Source: Bolinopsis microptera
Lineage: Eukaryota > Ctenophora > Tentaculata > Lobata > Bolinopsidae
Length of the DNA: 64,000 bases
Direction of reading: 5' to 3'
NCBI RefSeq assembly: GCF_026151205.1
Contig: NC_087083.1
Location: forward strand, 10,351,460-10,415,459
Below the pieces are notes generated by a model. That model made no database searches and had not been told where the DNA came from. It worked only from the letters and a program-made list of their open reading frames with translations. The position numbers were made by a program, and so were the translations under genes. Shown piece by piece: positions 40,401 to 49,504 of the stretch (the stretch's first letter is position 1; every line of letters begins with the position of its first letter).

Positions 40401-43400
40401 CGTAGCATATGTTGTCCGCTATATAGACGTATAGAGCCAGTATCTCTTCATATTTAGTAATTAGTTGATTATTTTGTGGTCATCGCTTGCACGAAAATGC
40501 TTATATTGGGAGATCGAAGCATGACAAGTAAAATAATTGCACCCTGGCAAACTCTAAAACCCCAGGCAAGCGTTTCGTGCACGTGCAATTGCGCGTTTCG
40601 CATGTTTGGGGACAAACAGGTGATTTGCTAAGTGAATGAGCCTTACAGCCCGAGCCCTAGCTTTACTTTCTACTTCTTAACCAATCAATGATAAAATCAA
40701 TGATATAACCAACTGACTGATAAATGATTACTATGCTGTACCTTGCTACATTATGATTAATTTTACTTAATTAATTGCATGAATTGAGTCATGAATTGAT
40801 AAAAATACGATTTAAAGAATAAATGATAAAACTTATTGAACATCAATTTATCAATTAGAGGTCGCAAATACTAGTTCTTGTGAAAATTAACCAATAAATT
40901 CTTATGAATTAAATTTCTCATGCTAATTAACCAATTAGTTGTTATAAACACTAATAACTGACTTAATCACCTTTACAGAAAGACCACGAGTTAAACAATC
41001 ACATAGTGATTTGCGCTTTCGGGGACGACAAAACACCAATATCAGGCCTGTCTAGTCTTATCAAGCCACTCCGCGCCAGTAATCTTCCTTATAAGGTACG
41101 GATTATTAATGTTTCCTTAGATTGAGGGTTATTTCCTTATAAGTAAATAAATATAATTTTATTGATGATAATAAAATATGGTGTGTTTCCTTATTAAAAG
41201 GTAAAATTTCATCCCTTATGTTTTCAAAATATAGCATATTTGCTATTCCTCATGAAATACTACATTAGAATAAATTATGTTTGAGATATCTGTTTACATC
41301 AAGAATTGAAAGTTTAAATTTCATATTTAAGAAAAATGCTGGTTTAAACAAAAGTAATTTCAGAAATTGAAAGTTGTTTTACTTCTCGCCGAGAAAGATT
41401 TCCTTTTGAAAGCCTGGAAAGAACTTCGACACTTCCCAAAAATCCGTGTTCTTTGCGTGAGTATATTCAATTCATAGTTTTACTTAATTAAACTATTCAT
41501 AACACCTTAATTAAACTATTCATAACACCTTGAAATAGAAGAAACTGTTGTCATGCCATTGGCTGCATTGTAATTCAAGTTTCAACCAAACAGTTTGGAG
41601 ATTGTCCATAGATTGTAAAACAATTTTTGTTCTAACGTGCACTATTCTTTCAGGGTTCAGCATTGGACAGAAGTAAATTAAAACGAGCGTTCATAAACCG
41701 AGCCAGCATGGTGGTCATTCTGTCGAACTACGGGAAAAGAATGGCATACAAAGATCCCTTCCTTTTAGATAAAGTAAGTAGGCTGAAGAGTCCGTTTCGT
41801 TATCTAATTAGTTTATCATATTAGTTAGTAGTATTAGGGTCATTATCTTTATCATATTAGTTAGTAGTATTAGGGTCATTATCTAATTAGTTTAATTATC
41901 TAATTAGTTTATCATATTAGTTAGTAGTATTAAAAAGGTCTTCTCTTTGAGGACGCTACCGTCGTATGAAACCAAGTGATATTTTATTTTTAAATTATTA
42001 ATGTTCTCGTGAACTTTTCAGGAGCCAATATTGGCATGTCTCAATCTCCCTCAAGTGGCTGGCAAATCAGAAAATTCAAAACCCGTGGAGTTTATTGCGG
42101 AGCTCGTCAACGATTCCAATGTTCATTTCCTCGATCAGGTAATTCTAGCTTTTGCTGGTAAAATCTTTTATGGATAAAAATCTCTGTTGAGCAACTCATA
42201 TGTTTAAGAACCAAGATTTAATACGCCATTTCGGGGCAAAAACGTTTTAGCAGAATTCCCAGAGATTGATTCACCTTAACGGTTAACCAGAAGGTTTATA
42301 TCAAATTCAAATACTTTAACGGGAGGAACTGAATTTCCATTATTTATTTATTATTTATTTTATATTTATTTATAAATTATGTTGACTTTTGCACCATAAA
42401 TCTAATCATCGAGTTCAATATTTGAGAAATAAACATCAAATGGTCGGGGGCTGATAGATTTTTAATCGCTAAAATGTCAATATTTTACTTCAGGATAACG
42501 AAGATGAACCTGACATAGAATTACATTTGACAATGAAGTTCGCACAGGGCAGCTGCATTACCGCTACAGCTTTAGATACACTCATGAGTGAAGCGTATTA
42601 TAATGACGAGGTGAGAGGAAAAAGTTGTAAATTAATTTAATTATTCAGTTAACAAAAATGACAACTCACACAAATTCCAGTTATATCATATTAATAATGT
42701 TTCCCTTTTTCACCGACTTGCCAGCATGACCCCAATTCATTACTCGAAAACCAACCCATCACTAATTCATCACCTCACTTCCCCATTTACATAACCTCCA
42801 ATTAATCCCAGGTAATGACGTTGGTACGGGCACTCATAGCAGGAGCAAACGTCCCCGAATACGACGCCGAGGACGAGGAACATTCCGGGCCACTACAAGT
42901 CCCCGCTAACGCGCTCTGTGGCTCCCAGTGTCGGGTGATCAGGATCAAAGCAGAGGAGCCCAGTCTCAGCGAGCACATCAAGGGTAAAGCTTATAAAGAC
43001 GTGTTCGTGGAGCTGCTCCAAAAGTTCAACCTGTTGTGTCTGGGACTCCACCGCGCTATTGACTGGCACGAGGAAATCAGTGTGGAACACAAACGCTTCG
43101 TGTACATCAACCCGCCCGGAGAAACGAAGATCGTAGCATCGGACTACTTGTACGTGATTGTGCAGACGTCCAAACTGCAGCCCCCCACTGAGGTCATGTT
43201 GAACAAGATAAGGGACACCATGTTGAGGAAGGGCAGCACGCCTGAACAGCCGGACAGTAAACTCACCCGACAGAACAAAGTCGACACCGAATCAGGTTTA
43301 ATTAATTAATTAATTAAATTTGAGTAATTTTTAAATCCCTTAGTTATTTTATACCAATTACTTGGACAAAGTTCAAATTATGATGATGACTGTAAATTTC

Positions 43401-44846
43401 GCTTTTCAAATGTTTTCGCCAAATTTTTGATGGTTTCAACTTATATAATTGATGTTTTGGGATAAAGTCATCAATTATATATAATATATCTTCGTCCCAA
43501 AACATCAATTATATGGTCGAGCCACTCAAAAAAGCGAAAACAAATTATTATTGTTTTAAGTGGTAGGAGAGAGAAACTCAACTTTTTGTATTCACACACG
43601 ATGTCCCACGTAATTAGTCTCGTGGTCTGTCTTTGGAAACATTTCCTTGTGTTTTGTCAGCGCGTAACCTATTTCCGATTCCTACAGTACTTTTATTAAA
43701 GTTTTGGTTACATGAATATTTAAAGAATAACGACTTTTCTACTCTTTACATGCCATCTCTTGACATACATACCTTTGCATTATGGGATCCAACAGGAATC
43801 TTAACACTTAAGTTTATCCCTGACCCTGTCCCTTGCCGGTACCCTAGAACTCATAATACTTACCCGGACCATAAAACCTAATTCAAAACGGAGGTGTCCA
43901 TTTCCCTGTGTTTCGTTCCTTTGAAATATTTCGTTAGATTTGCATTCTTGCATTTCTTGCGTCAAAACGTCTTTGTTTCGGGAAAGATTGCAGATACATT
44001 TCGCCTTTTGGCTTTGATATGTGCAAAGGTTTGAATTTATCTCCTTCATATAGTTGGACTGAATTTTGAGCTATATAAACAAAATTTATAATACACTGGA
44101 CTATTATGGAACGGTCTAGAGACACAAATGTCGCGCTTTCCCCTGATCCTCTAGAATTATACTTTACCCAATCTCGACGTAACTTATATATATCTGCTTT
44201 TTTGGTAAGTATTTGTTTTCGGTCTACCTATGATTTGGACACGCCCTCTTAGTCCAATTATTGAGGTATTTCATGTTCCTTTTTGTTAGTCAATGTTGTG
44301 GCGCTCACAATTTCTACACGTGTTTTTCACATAATTATTATTAACATCTCGTTACATTGTATTATATATTTGTAGCATGTATTTTGTCTTTTGTAGCAAA
44401 CGATGGTTATTTTAGCCATTGTTTATAATTGTCATTCGTAAACTTGATATCAATTGATTAACTGTATGATAATCAAATCATCTCAGTCATTTTCTGTGGA
44501 TACTGTTATTTTGTATTCCTTATCGTGTGCCGTGATTTTCACGTCGAAAATTCATATTGGTGTCGTGAAATGTAGTGATCCTGTTCCTCACCAATAGAAG
44601 AGAAATCCTCTCTCTCTCTCCTTCCTCTTACACGTGTTGTGCTGCTTTTCAGTTCGGTTAGAATCCCTTTCAATGAGGTCAGTGTCAAGTGTGGCACCCT
44701 CCCCCCGGACCCCTCTCTCCCCCAACTCGCCACCTGCCGGGGAGGAGCGATTCTATAACCCTCTACACGCCAACCACACCTCCAAATCCCATCACATTCT
44801 CGAGAACTTCCACAACAGCTACGCAAGCTATTCGGACGGTCACTAG
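18913..44846 (+). CDS. Slo1 (KCNMA1-like): Slo1/BK large-conductance calcium- and voltage-activated potassium channel alpha subunit
   Basis: Plasma-membrane K+ channel subunit gated by voltage and cytosolic Ca2+; four subunits form a pore. Proposed coding exons: 18913-18995, 19188-19413, 19852-19913, 20295-20394, 20655-20766, 20936-21008, 30618-30693, 31058-31157, 31526-31691, 33857-33967, 34202-34307, 34502-34588, 34745-34879, 35135-35227, 35577-35698, 35839-35988, 36198-36277, 37566-37667, 38024-38103, 38359-38475, 39916-40002, 40979-41095, 41364-41456, 41654-41773, 42022-42138, 42494-42610, 42812-43295, 44653-44846. They total 3510 nt (1169 residues plus TAG) with matching phase at every junction. 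Seen in order: S0, S1-S4 voltage sensor, filter TVGYGD (277-282), RCK1, linker, RCK2, Ca-bowl-like segment, Ser/Pro-rich tail. Intron 6 is 9.6 kb. The start is the first ATG after an in-frame stop. Sequence is well diverged from vertebrate BK, but length is typical. The Slo3 and Slo2 alternatives fit less well because a Ca-bowl-like acidic segment is present. Confidence 0.93.
19852..21008 (+). CDS. Slo1 (KCNMA1-like): BK exons 3-6: voltage sensor S1-S4
   Basis: Exon 3 (19852-19913) encodes S1, ILYFLFNVISVTLYI. Exon 4 (20295-20394) encodes S2 with Asp143 and Arg157, which line up with the vertebrate S2 charges D153 and R167. Exon 5 (20655-20766) encodes S3 with Asp176 (vertebrate D186). Exon 6 (20936-21008) encodes S4, MRFMRALRFMQMGEIL, keeping the three arginines (197, 200, 203) that match R207/R210/R213. 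The charge set needed for voltage sensing is therefore complete. An overlapping frame through exon 6 is a shadow; only the phase carried over from exon 5 gives S4. Confidence 0.9.
21818..22062. repeat. degenerate 22-bp tandem repeat
   Basis: About ten imperfect copies of CTACACGTATTTCTATTGTA-type units, with variants CTACACGTAATCTTTTGTAA. Adjacent sequence to about 22260 is also rich in TGTACAATGTAC-like motifs. Confidence 0.8.
23165..24797. repeat. 39-bp minisatellite, about 42 copies, with higher-order structure
   Basis: The 39-bp unit contains CCTGGATTACTGAATCCTTA and GATTGGGCACCAAACCCTG. A distinctive variant block (GAATTCCTAGG...CCATTAATAGAG) occurs at 23532 and again 468 bp later at 24000. 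A second variant (CTCGATTACTG...CTAGATCGGGCAC) recurs at 23951, 24419 and 24692, that is 468 and 273 bp apart; these are 12 and 7 units. So blocks of units were themselves duplicated. The unit length divisible by three yields ORFs on both strands (for example repeats of GAQSKDSVIQAGF), but stops interrupt both, and it lies in an intron. Confidence 0.95.
26907..27340. repeat. minisatellite, 24-bp unit, about 18 copies
   Basis: Units of GTTAAGACACAATACACTAC plus ACAA, with A/G variation at one site and one copy carrying a short AGTAATA insertion at about 27134. Open frames of 148-170 residues exist on both strands in three frames solely because the unit has no stop in them. Confidence 0.95.
27345..27623 (+). 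other. coding-like open frame inside BK intron 6, unconfirmed
   Basis: A plus-strand frame of 92 codons ending in TGA has no upstream ATG in frame; it would need to be a terminal exon entered at the AG near 27351. Composition is Lys/Gly/Pro-rich (VKGPRFSGKASGAPPKKSEP, then a poly-Gly run and MMEQDSGYLTA) and GC content is higher than the surrounding intron. It could be the last exon of a nested gene, an alternative BK exon, or chance in a GC-rich patch. I do not recognise it. Confidence 0.25.
28946..29020. repeat. 24-bp tandem repeat, three copies
   Basis: Three near-perfect copies of a unit containing TAATTAAGTTAATTAAGTAT and CGAG. Confidence 0.9.
29181..29304. repeat. 14-bp inverted repeat enclosing a CACTTTCGGTTT repeat
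   Basis: TTGAAGGACTCTGA at 29181-29194 is matched by its exact reverse complement at 29291-29304. The space between contains four copies of a 12-bp unit CACTTTCGGTTT. It could be a foldback element remnant. Confidence 0.6.
29745..30010. repeat. 12-bp tandem repeat, about 20 copies
   Basis: Units of ACAAACTTACAA with increasing variation to the right (ACTAACAAACTT, CTTTAACAAACTT). Confidence 0.9.
30066..30595. repeat. degenerate tandem repeat, ACCGTGACAAGTTGAGA family
   Basis: Many diverged copies of units such as TTTACGACCGTGACAAGTTG and GAGACTGTGACAA, 14-20 bp long. It ends about 20 bp before the S5 exon. Confidence 0.75.
30618..31691 (+). CDS. Slo1 (KCNMA1-like): BK exons 7-9: S5, pore, selectivity filter, S6
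   Basis: Exon 7 (30618-30693) encodes S5 with VWLFAAGFVHL. Exon 8 (31058-31157) gives VENSGDPWKPN, the turret and pore helix LTMVTMST. Exon 9 (31526-31691) gives VGYGDVYPTTGIGRSF, so the filter TVGYGD is complete across the exon 8/9 junction (phase 1). S6 is MMVFIVCGLAMFATYTPYLY, followed by the S6-RCK1 linker with RSRSPYAGRYERADSKK. All three junctions have GTAAGT- or GTTTGC-type donors and CAG/TAG acceptors. Pore-block or toxin-binding properties cannot be inferred safely because the turret is divergent. Confidence 0.93.
30843..30944. repeat. perfect 102-bp palindrome with no spacer
   Basis: Arms of 51 bp (left 30843-30893, starting CAGTCAATCTTTTTACCGTC; right 30894-30944) are exact reverse complements with the centre at GTCTATA|TATAGAC. 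It lies in the 364-nt intron between the S5 and pore exons. The transcript could form a near-perfect hairpin stem of about 49 bp. An origin by inverted duplication or a foldback artefact of sequencing are both possible. Confidence 0.95.
31805..33669. mobile_element. TTAA-flanked DNA transposon, Kolobok-like, non-autonomous (1865 bp)
   Basis: The element starts and ends with the same 20-bp inverted repeat, AGGACCAGTTAACTGAAAAA, and is flanked on both sides by TTAA (31801-31804 and 33670-33673). Imperfect inverted similarity extends to about 160 bp inward; for example TGACGTCATAAAGTCCCT at 31944 is matched inverted at 33503-33520. TTAA targets are known for piggyBac and Kolobok; the AGG end fits Kolobok better than the CCC end of piggyBac. 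No transposase ORF is visible. The interior has three degenerate copies (near 32035, 32210, 32365) of a roughly 165-bp unit containing GAAAAGTAAG. It lies in BK intron 9. Confidence 0.75.
33857..36277 (+). CDS. Slo1 (KCNMA1-like): BK exons 10-17: RCK1 domain
   Basis: These exons encode the first regulator-of-K+-conductance domain, beginning YVVVCGHITYNNVKSFLADF and running through GLIKRYFLSVQYFEGSALNH, LEHSDAVILLCNKD and YGLVAQSCLCPGFSTLMINL. Asp352 and Asp357 in ADFLHPD line up with the vertebrate RCK1 Ca2+-site residues D362 and D367, so this site looks retained. Exon 17 (36198-36277) has YCALCLNEG in place of the vertebrate YCKACHDD, so the CxxCH haem-linked motif lacks its histidine (Leu610). 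Junctions are all phase-consistent; exon 14 uses a GTAGGA donor. Confidence 0.9.
35038..35102. repeat. 9-bp tandem repeat CTAATTATT
   Basis: About seven copies of CTAATTATT/CTTAATTATT in the intron just before exon 14. Confidence 0.85.
35253..35422. repeat. 19-bp repeat carrying eight TGACGTCA (CRE) sites
   Basis: Nine copies of a 19-bp unit with TTTAATGACGTCACG; eight keep the intact palindromic TGACGTCA, the known consensus for CREB/ATF-type bZIP factors. It starts 26 bp into intron 14. Whether it binds anything is inference. Confidence 0.9.
36590..37525. repeat. 40-bp minisatellite filling BK intron 17, about 22 copies
   Basis: Units contain TAAGTTTGCCATAAGTTTGC and TACATATTTAGTGTTTACTA. 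The right end changes to shorter units with TTTGCTACATATT. The array reaches to within about 40 bp of exon 18 and makes up most of the 1288-nt intron. Confidence 0.95.
37566..38475 (+). CDS. Slo1 (KCNMA1-like): BK exons 18-20: RCK1-RCK2 linker and start of RCK2
   Basis: Exon 18 (37566-37667) encodes AAKKKRSNVQLIPLSEHKSP, a basic linker. Exon 19 (38024-38103) encodes SVDSKSSTATDINQLRTVRH. Exon 20 (38359-38475) contains STFDPTGNYHWSPEKKFEDV, which lines up with the vertebrate KYDSTGMFHWCAPKEIE block and anchors the model. The 5' end of exon 19 is uncertain: an upstream AG after 38008 also keeps frame and would add five residues. Linker exons are the least conserved part of BK, and confidence for 18 and 19 rests on phase and position. 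Confidence 0.75.
39118..39600. repeat. 45-bp minisatellite, about 10 copies
   Basis: Units of CATGCCTGTCTTTAACCGCA plus ACCTGAATATGAACAAAACTTGGAC-type sequence in BK intron 20, with one short duplicated CATGCCT. Unit length is divisible by three, so long ORFs (such as MPVFNRNLNMNKTWT repeated) appear on both strands. They have no splice or start context and I do not accept them as genes. Confidence 0.95.
39916..43295 (+). CDS. Slo1 (KCNMA1-like): BK exons 21-27: RCK2 domain with calcium-bowl segment
   Basis: RCK2 runs from NNHIVICAFGDDKTPISGLS through PLRASNLPY, ELRHFPKIRVLCGSALDRSK and RASMVVILSNYGKR to VEFIAELVNDSNVHFLDQ. Residues 904-912 read DQDNEDEPD, against DQDDDDDPD in vertebrates. 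Four of the five run positions stay acidic, but the second is Asn907. RCK2 continues IELHLTMKFAQGSCITATAL and DTLMSEAYYNDEVMTLVRAL. Exon 27 (42812-43295) is the longest and has RFVYINPPGETKIVASDYLY near its end, matching the vertebrate [20 protein letters not shown] block. Confidence 0.92.
40038..40100. repeat. 20-bp repeat with TGACGTCA, three copies
   Basis: GTCATCTCCTGTTTGATGAC is repeated three times 36 bp after exon 21; unit junctions create TGACGTCA. Confidence 0.85.
43443..43514. ncRNA. hairpin with 20-bp perfect arms (small-RNA-like), speculative
   Basis: ATATAATTGATGTTTTGGGA at 43443-43462 is exactly complementary to 43495-43514, with a 32-nt AT-rich loop. The size resembles a pre-miRNA stem, and it sits in BK intron 27 on the transcribed strand. 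Sequence alone cannot separate a microRNA from an old inverted-repeat element. Confidence 0.3.
44653..44846 (+). CDS. Slo1 (KCNMA1-like): BK exon 28: C-terminal tail
   Basis: The acceptor (CTGCTTTTCAG) joins in phase 1 to exon 27 and encodes VRLESLSMRSVSSVAPSPRT, then PLSPNSPP, and ends SYASYSDGH with TAG at 44844-44846. The tail is Ser/Pro-rich with several S/T-P sites, fitting a cytoplasmic regulatory tail. The exon 27 donor (TCAG|GTTTAA) is weak. If it is not used, the protein would end GLIN-stop at 43307, so two C termini are possible. Confidence 0.75.
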
Positions 44847-47800
44847 GTGATTTACTGCTGTACACGTGCAGCGCCTAAGCATTATTGCTCGCGCACGTGC
44901 AGCTGAGTATTACTGCTCGTGCACGCGCAGCTGCACATTCAATGCGCATGTTCAACGGTGCAATGCACGTGTTAGGTTTTAATTTTTCTGTTTGTTTTTA
45001 ATGATTATTGTCCGGTTTTTACATTTAACATTACGCGTGATTTTTAATCCTACTCTATTTCGCTGTCTTATATATAATGTTCAGGTGCTGTTCCGACTAG
45101 GAACTAGGTCGGTTCCTATTTCCGACCCATTTTGCTGTGTGTTCTCTATCTTTTTATCAGTTAATTATAATTCTGTGTTCTAAGTTATTGCCATAGCTCA
45201 AGGAATACATCTTGAAAATCGATTTACTGTGACCGAATGATAATACATAGGTTTATATGCCTAGATCATGTGTGTCAAAGCCACCAGGACAATATCCCTG
45301 TATCCCATCCGGACGTTAGCCAACCTGATCAGAGCTACACTGTAGCTCTGTATAGCTGCTACAGCATGCACTCTAGCTTATATTGTGCGCAGTGTAGCTC
45401 TCAACCGGGCATTTAACCAAGTGGGCTTATGTCTGGATAGGAGTTGTTCCTACCATCCTAGCTACAGTCAGTATTCATTTGAACCGCTTAACATTACGTT
45501 GTATTAACTGTTAACATACCTAAACAGTAAACTAACAGTTAGACATCATCTGAATCTAACACACTTGAATTTGTACCGTAGTATACTTACCGCAAGTTGT
45601 GTGTACCATTTAATAGCGCGGTCTACGATAAATAGACACGCAACATGTAACATGTGACACTGACAACTTGAGGTTCACTAGGTACGTACTGCGGTACGTA
45701 CTCACTACAGCTTGCTTATGTACGATCTTCACAGGCCCAAAGTTTTATTGTCTCGACTTGTTGGTGTGTGAGATATTTTTATTTATTTTGGAGAGTTCTA
45801 CTATACGCAATTATAGACTTTTTCAGCAGCTTTATCTTTCTCTCTTGCCCTTAAAGTTTGAACACAGTTTCCTATCTTAATGAACTGTCCCAACACCAAT
45901 GTTTAATTAATTTCATTTCAGCATATTCTCGAAACTTAAATTTTTTTATAACTTTCTAATTCTTCGGCCAGCGCTAGCGTTATGTTTAAATCATAGACAT
46001 ATGTTATTAAAATCATATGTTATTAAAATCATATGTTATTAAAATCATATGTTATTAAAATCATATGTTATTAAAATCATATGTTATTAAAATCATATGT
46101 TATTAAAATCATATGTTATTAAAATCATATGTTATTAAAATCATATGTTATTCAAATCATGTGTTATTAAAATTATATGTTATAAAAATCGTGTATAAAC
46201 ACGAGTTTGCTAATTAATGCCCCATTTTTGATTCCGTAACGTCAGCTAACATTTCACTAACGCAATTTCCCACAGGAAAACAAGAGATGTTACCAATAGA
46301 CGAATCTAGTTCCTCTCTAGCCGTTTAACAAGACACGTGCCGCGCGGGGCTCTGGCGCACGTGCAGGACACGCGCGCAGACACACCGCCACTCAATTAGC
46401 TAATCGCCCAATTAGCTGATTGACGACTAATTGACTGTTCAGATATATTCGCAAGGGGTACCGAGTTTTAGAAAGATGAAGGAAATTTGAAGATTAATGA
46501 GATAAGATTATTGAGATAAGATATAAGAGATAAGATTAAGAACGTGTAGTCGTGGAGTGGAGGGTTTGTGTGGTACTAGGTCCCATTATAGGGTGTACTT
46601 TTGTTTCAAGTATGTACGGAGCGGGATAAATATGCTTTATAATTAGTTATAATTAATTAATCGATTAATTAATTAATCACTTGATACGTATCCCGGGGAG
46701 AAGATGCGGCCACCTGTTTGAAACATTTTAAAGACTCAGATATTTTTATTTTGTTCATATGCAACTCCACTCCATATTAAGCGAGAAAAGCGACATTGTT
46801 GTTTTTTATAATACCAGGGGTGTAAATGAAATGTGTATGTATTTTATAGAGTACGTAACTCTGCAAAGTTACCTGGCTAAACTTATCAGAACCCTGGTTA
46901 CTATAGTTACTATAGTTACTAACCTGTTACTATAGTTACTAACCTGGTTACTATAGTTACTTACCTGGTTACTATAGTTACACGGTTCCTTTGCCGGGTT
47001 TTGGTAGGTTTAACCGTGTCAATGTTCTATCAGTCACCGTCAGAAAGAAAAGAAATGGTTTAGTTTACTGACTTCTTGTGACCGGCATTATTCGACGAAC
47101 CGGGACAAATTCCGTAGATATCTTGTAGTTGTAACGGTTCATCGTGCAATCTAGTTACTCAAACTCACTGTAACCTAGAAACTCAAACTCACTGTAACCT
47201 AGAAACTCAAACTCACTGTAACACTCACTGTCATCTAGTTACTTAAATCCATTTTAATCTAGTTACTTAAACTCACTGTAACCTAGAAACTCAAATTTAT
47301 TGTGACCTATAAATTCAAACTCATTCTCAATTCTAACGTATCATCACCATCCACCATAGCATAATCAATTCAACAAATTTGAGAACCATTTGGAATTGTC
47401 GATAATGTCCGGTTACAGGTGATAAGTTGTCAGTAATACTATTTGTTTATCACCATCAACTAATCCCACCATCGGCCTCATTCACAACAAAATTCATTTC
47501 ATATACGTTTTATTATCCAAACGAGACATACATACCGATTAATTAATTAAGTTTTAATTAAGTTAATTATTTAATAACTAGTTTAACCTTTTTAGCCGCC
47601 GAGGTGTGGCGACACGTATTTTACTCTTTCGTTTTAAGGATTTGATTGCGTTAAATTGAATGTAATTTAACTGATGATGATGATGATTGATATTGCTCGG
47701 GATATGGTTCGGAGTTCCGTGTAACGTTATGTAGAAATTATAAAGTAATAACTGCACATTTGCTTTAATTTAACTATAATCTTTTACCCGATCCTATGGA

Positions 47801-48103
47801 TTTATAAATTAACGCATCTCATTTCTTCCGTCGAGTAAGCTTTTAGTTTAAATGCCAACCAATTCAACCTCCGGTAGTACTCATAGTTGTACAGTCCACA
47901 GTCCAGGTCACAATTATATCGATATTTAATGGTCAGTCTCAATACAAGCCCTGAAAATAAAATAAATGGCCCAGCTGTAGTTGAGTTTGAAACGTCCGCA
48001 TAGCACATGGATTGACATTCGAGCGTGCTAAATCTAGTCTAGGAATACAAGGAATATAAGGGATATAAATTTAAAATCTTAAGTTACAACAATAACTATT
48101 AGT
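44847..48103. other. gene-free stretch downstream of BK, with tandem repeats
   Basis: The first 110 bp probably belong to the BK 3' UTR and hold repeated CACGTGCAG/GCACGCGCAG motifs. I did not find a convincing AATAAA soon after the stop. Repeats: a 16-bp unit CATATGTTATTAAAAT, about 12 copies at 45995-46190; a 21-bp unit with ACTATAGTTACTAACCTGGT at 46888-46985; and a 24-bp unit with CTAGAAACTCAAACTCACTG at 47155-47300. No exon was recognised. Confidence 0.5.
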
Positions 48104-48111
48104 GTTAAGAT

Positions 48112-48624
48112 CAGAGCTCGACCGGGATACCGGCCGGGATTTGGCGTTTTTGACCCGGTCCCGGCCGGGATTACCGTTTTGGCCGGGATATTAGCCGGGA
48201 TTTTTAAAACAGAATTTCATGTTCGATCTTTTTAATCTAATTTAGCTTCAAATCCATATTTTATTACTTTGACTTAGGGTTAGACAAATGATACGACTGT
48301 TAAGAATCGAACTAATCGAAATGAAAATCGAAACTCGAAGGATTGATTAGATTTCAGGCTCATCTTCATCCAAAGATATAATGATGTTGATATCAATGTT
48401 GTCATCCTCTGCTTCTCTTAAAATTGAAAATGCTCCATTTCAACATAGAAATATCGTGAAAGTCCCGGTCCCAGCCGGGATTAAGCTGATCCCGGTCAAC
48501 CCTTGTATCACGTCGTGACCCCCATCGTCGTTTCACTATAGTCATAGAGTTTCTACGATACAGGGGGAGCCGCGCACTAGTGCGCGGCGGGTCATACAAC
48601 GTATGAAAAGTCGACACGGCCCTG
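48112..48624. mobile_element. hAT-like non-autonomous transposon (513 bp)
   Basis: The element begins CAGAGCTCGACC and ends GTCGACACGGCCCTG, so both termini read 5'-CAGRGC. It is flanked by a perfect 8-bp duplication, GTTAAGAT, at 48104-48111 and 48625-48632. CAGRG ends with 8-bp duplications are the accepted signature of hAT elements. Inside are repeated (G)CCGGGATT blocks in both orientations and an 18-bp perfect palindrome CCGCGCACTAGTGCGCGG (48570-48587). There is no transposase ORF. Confidence 0.75.
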
Positions 48625-48702
48625 GTTAAGATCATAAGTATAACAATATTATTATTAGGGTTTATGTAAAACGATTGAGATGATCAATTTTATACCGAAA
48701 GG

Positions 48703-48987
48703 GCCTTTTCACAAGAATTTTCTTAAAATTTGGGCGAGCGATTTAGTAGGAGCGGTTGACAATGGACAAAAGCCACGATACAGATTACAACCGCGCACTT
48801 GAGTTTGACGTCTTGACATGTACGCGGCAGGTTTACAAATAGTATTACAATCGTCAATCGTATGAGAACTTCAATCGATCGCGATGAAATATTTCAATTT
48901 TTGAACGCTAATTCCAAATCACCTAATATGTGATTGCTCCCACTAAATCGATCGCCCAAATTTTTAGAAACTTTGTAAAAAGGATCT
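48703..48987. mobile_element. MITE-like inverted-repeat element
   Basis: AAAATTTGGGCGAGCGATTT (from 48725) continuing to AGTAGGAGC is matched inverted at 48936-48965 with about two mismatches, and weaker inverted similarity extends outward to roughly 48703 and 48987. No target duplication could be fixed, so the ends are approximate. Confidence 0.5.
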
Positions 48988-49504
48988 AATAGTATCAGGT
49001 TTCACCATTGGAGGACTTCGACGCGCCGCGCAAACTAGCATTCTTGCTTCGCATCGTCGTCGATTGTTGCTTTGCTTCGCAGAGCAACGCGATCTCGATG
49101 GATTGACATCGTCAATCAAGTTTCACCAGTCACCTAGCCATGAGTTTACGCGTACTGCGTGACGCGCGCTTGAATTTCACAAGTATTACGCATGAGAGTC
49201 ATTTAGATTTTGGACGCTGATTCCGCGTCCGAACCACCCCGCCTTCACATATATAATAGCCATGTGTATACGCGTACTGCGTGACGCGCTTGTTTCACAA
49301 GTATAATATACTTTACCTGAGGACCCCAGGCTTTAATGTTGGTAAACAACCGAATAGAGATTAGGCGGAATGACAGGCTGAGCGCGGCCCAGTAAAATAT
49401 ACTCAGCTTTGCCGCCTTCGTGCTTCGGCGGTCACGCGCTACTGCAAGCGAGAGGGCTTTGCACTTTGGTTAGAGCAACACCCTGCCCATGCCATACGGC
49501 AAAA

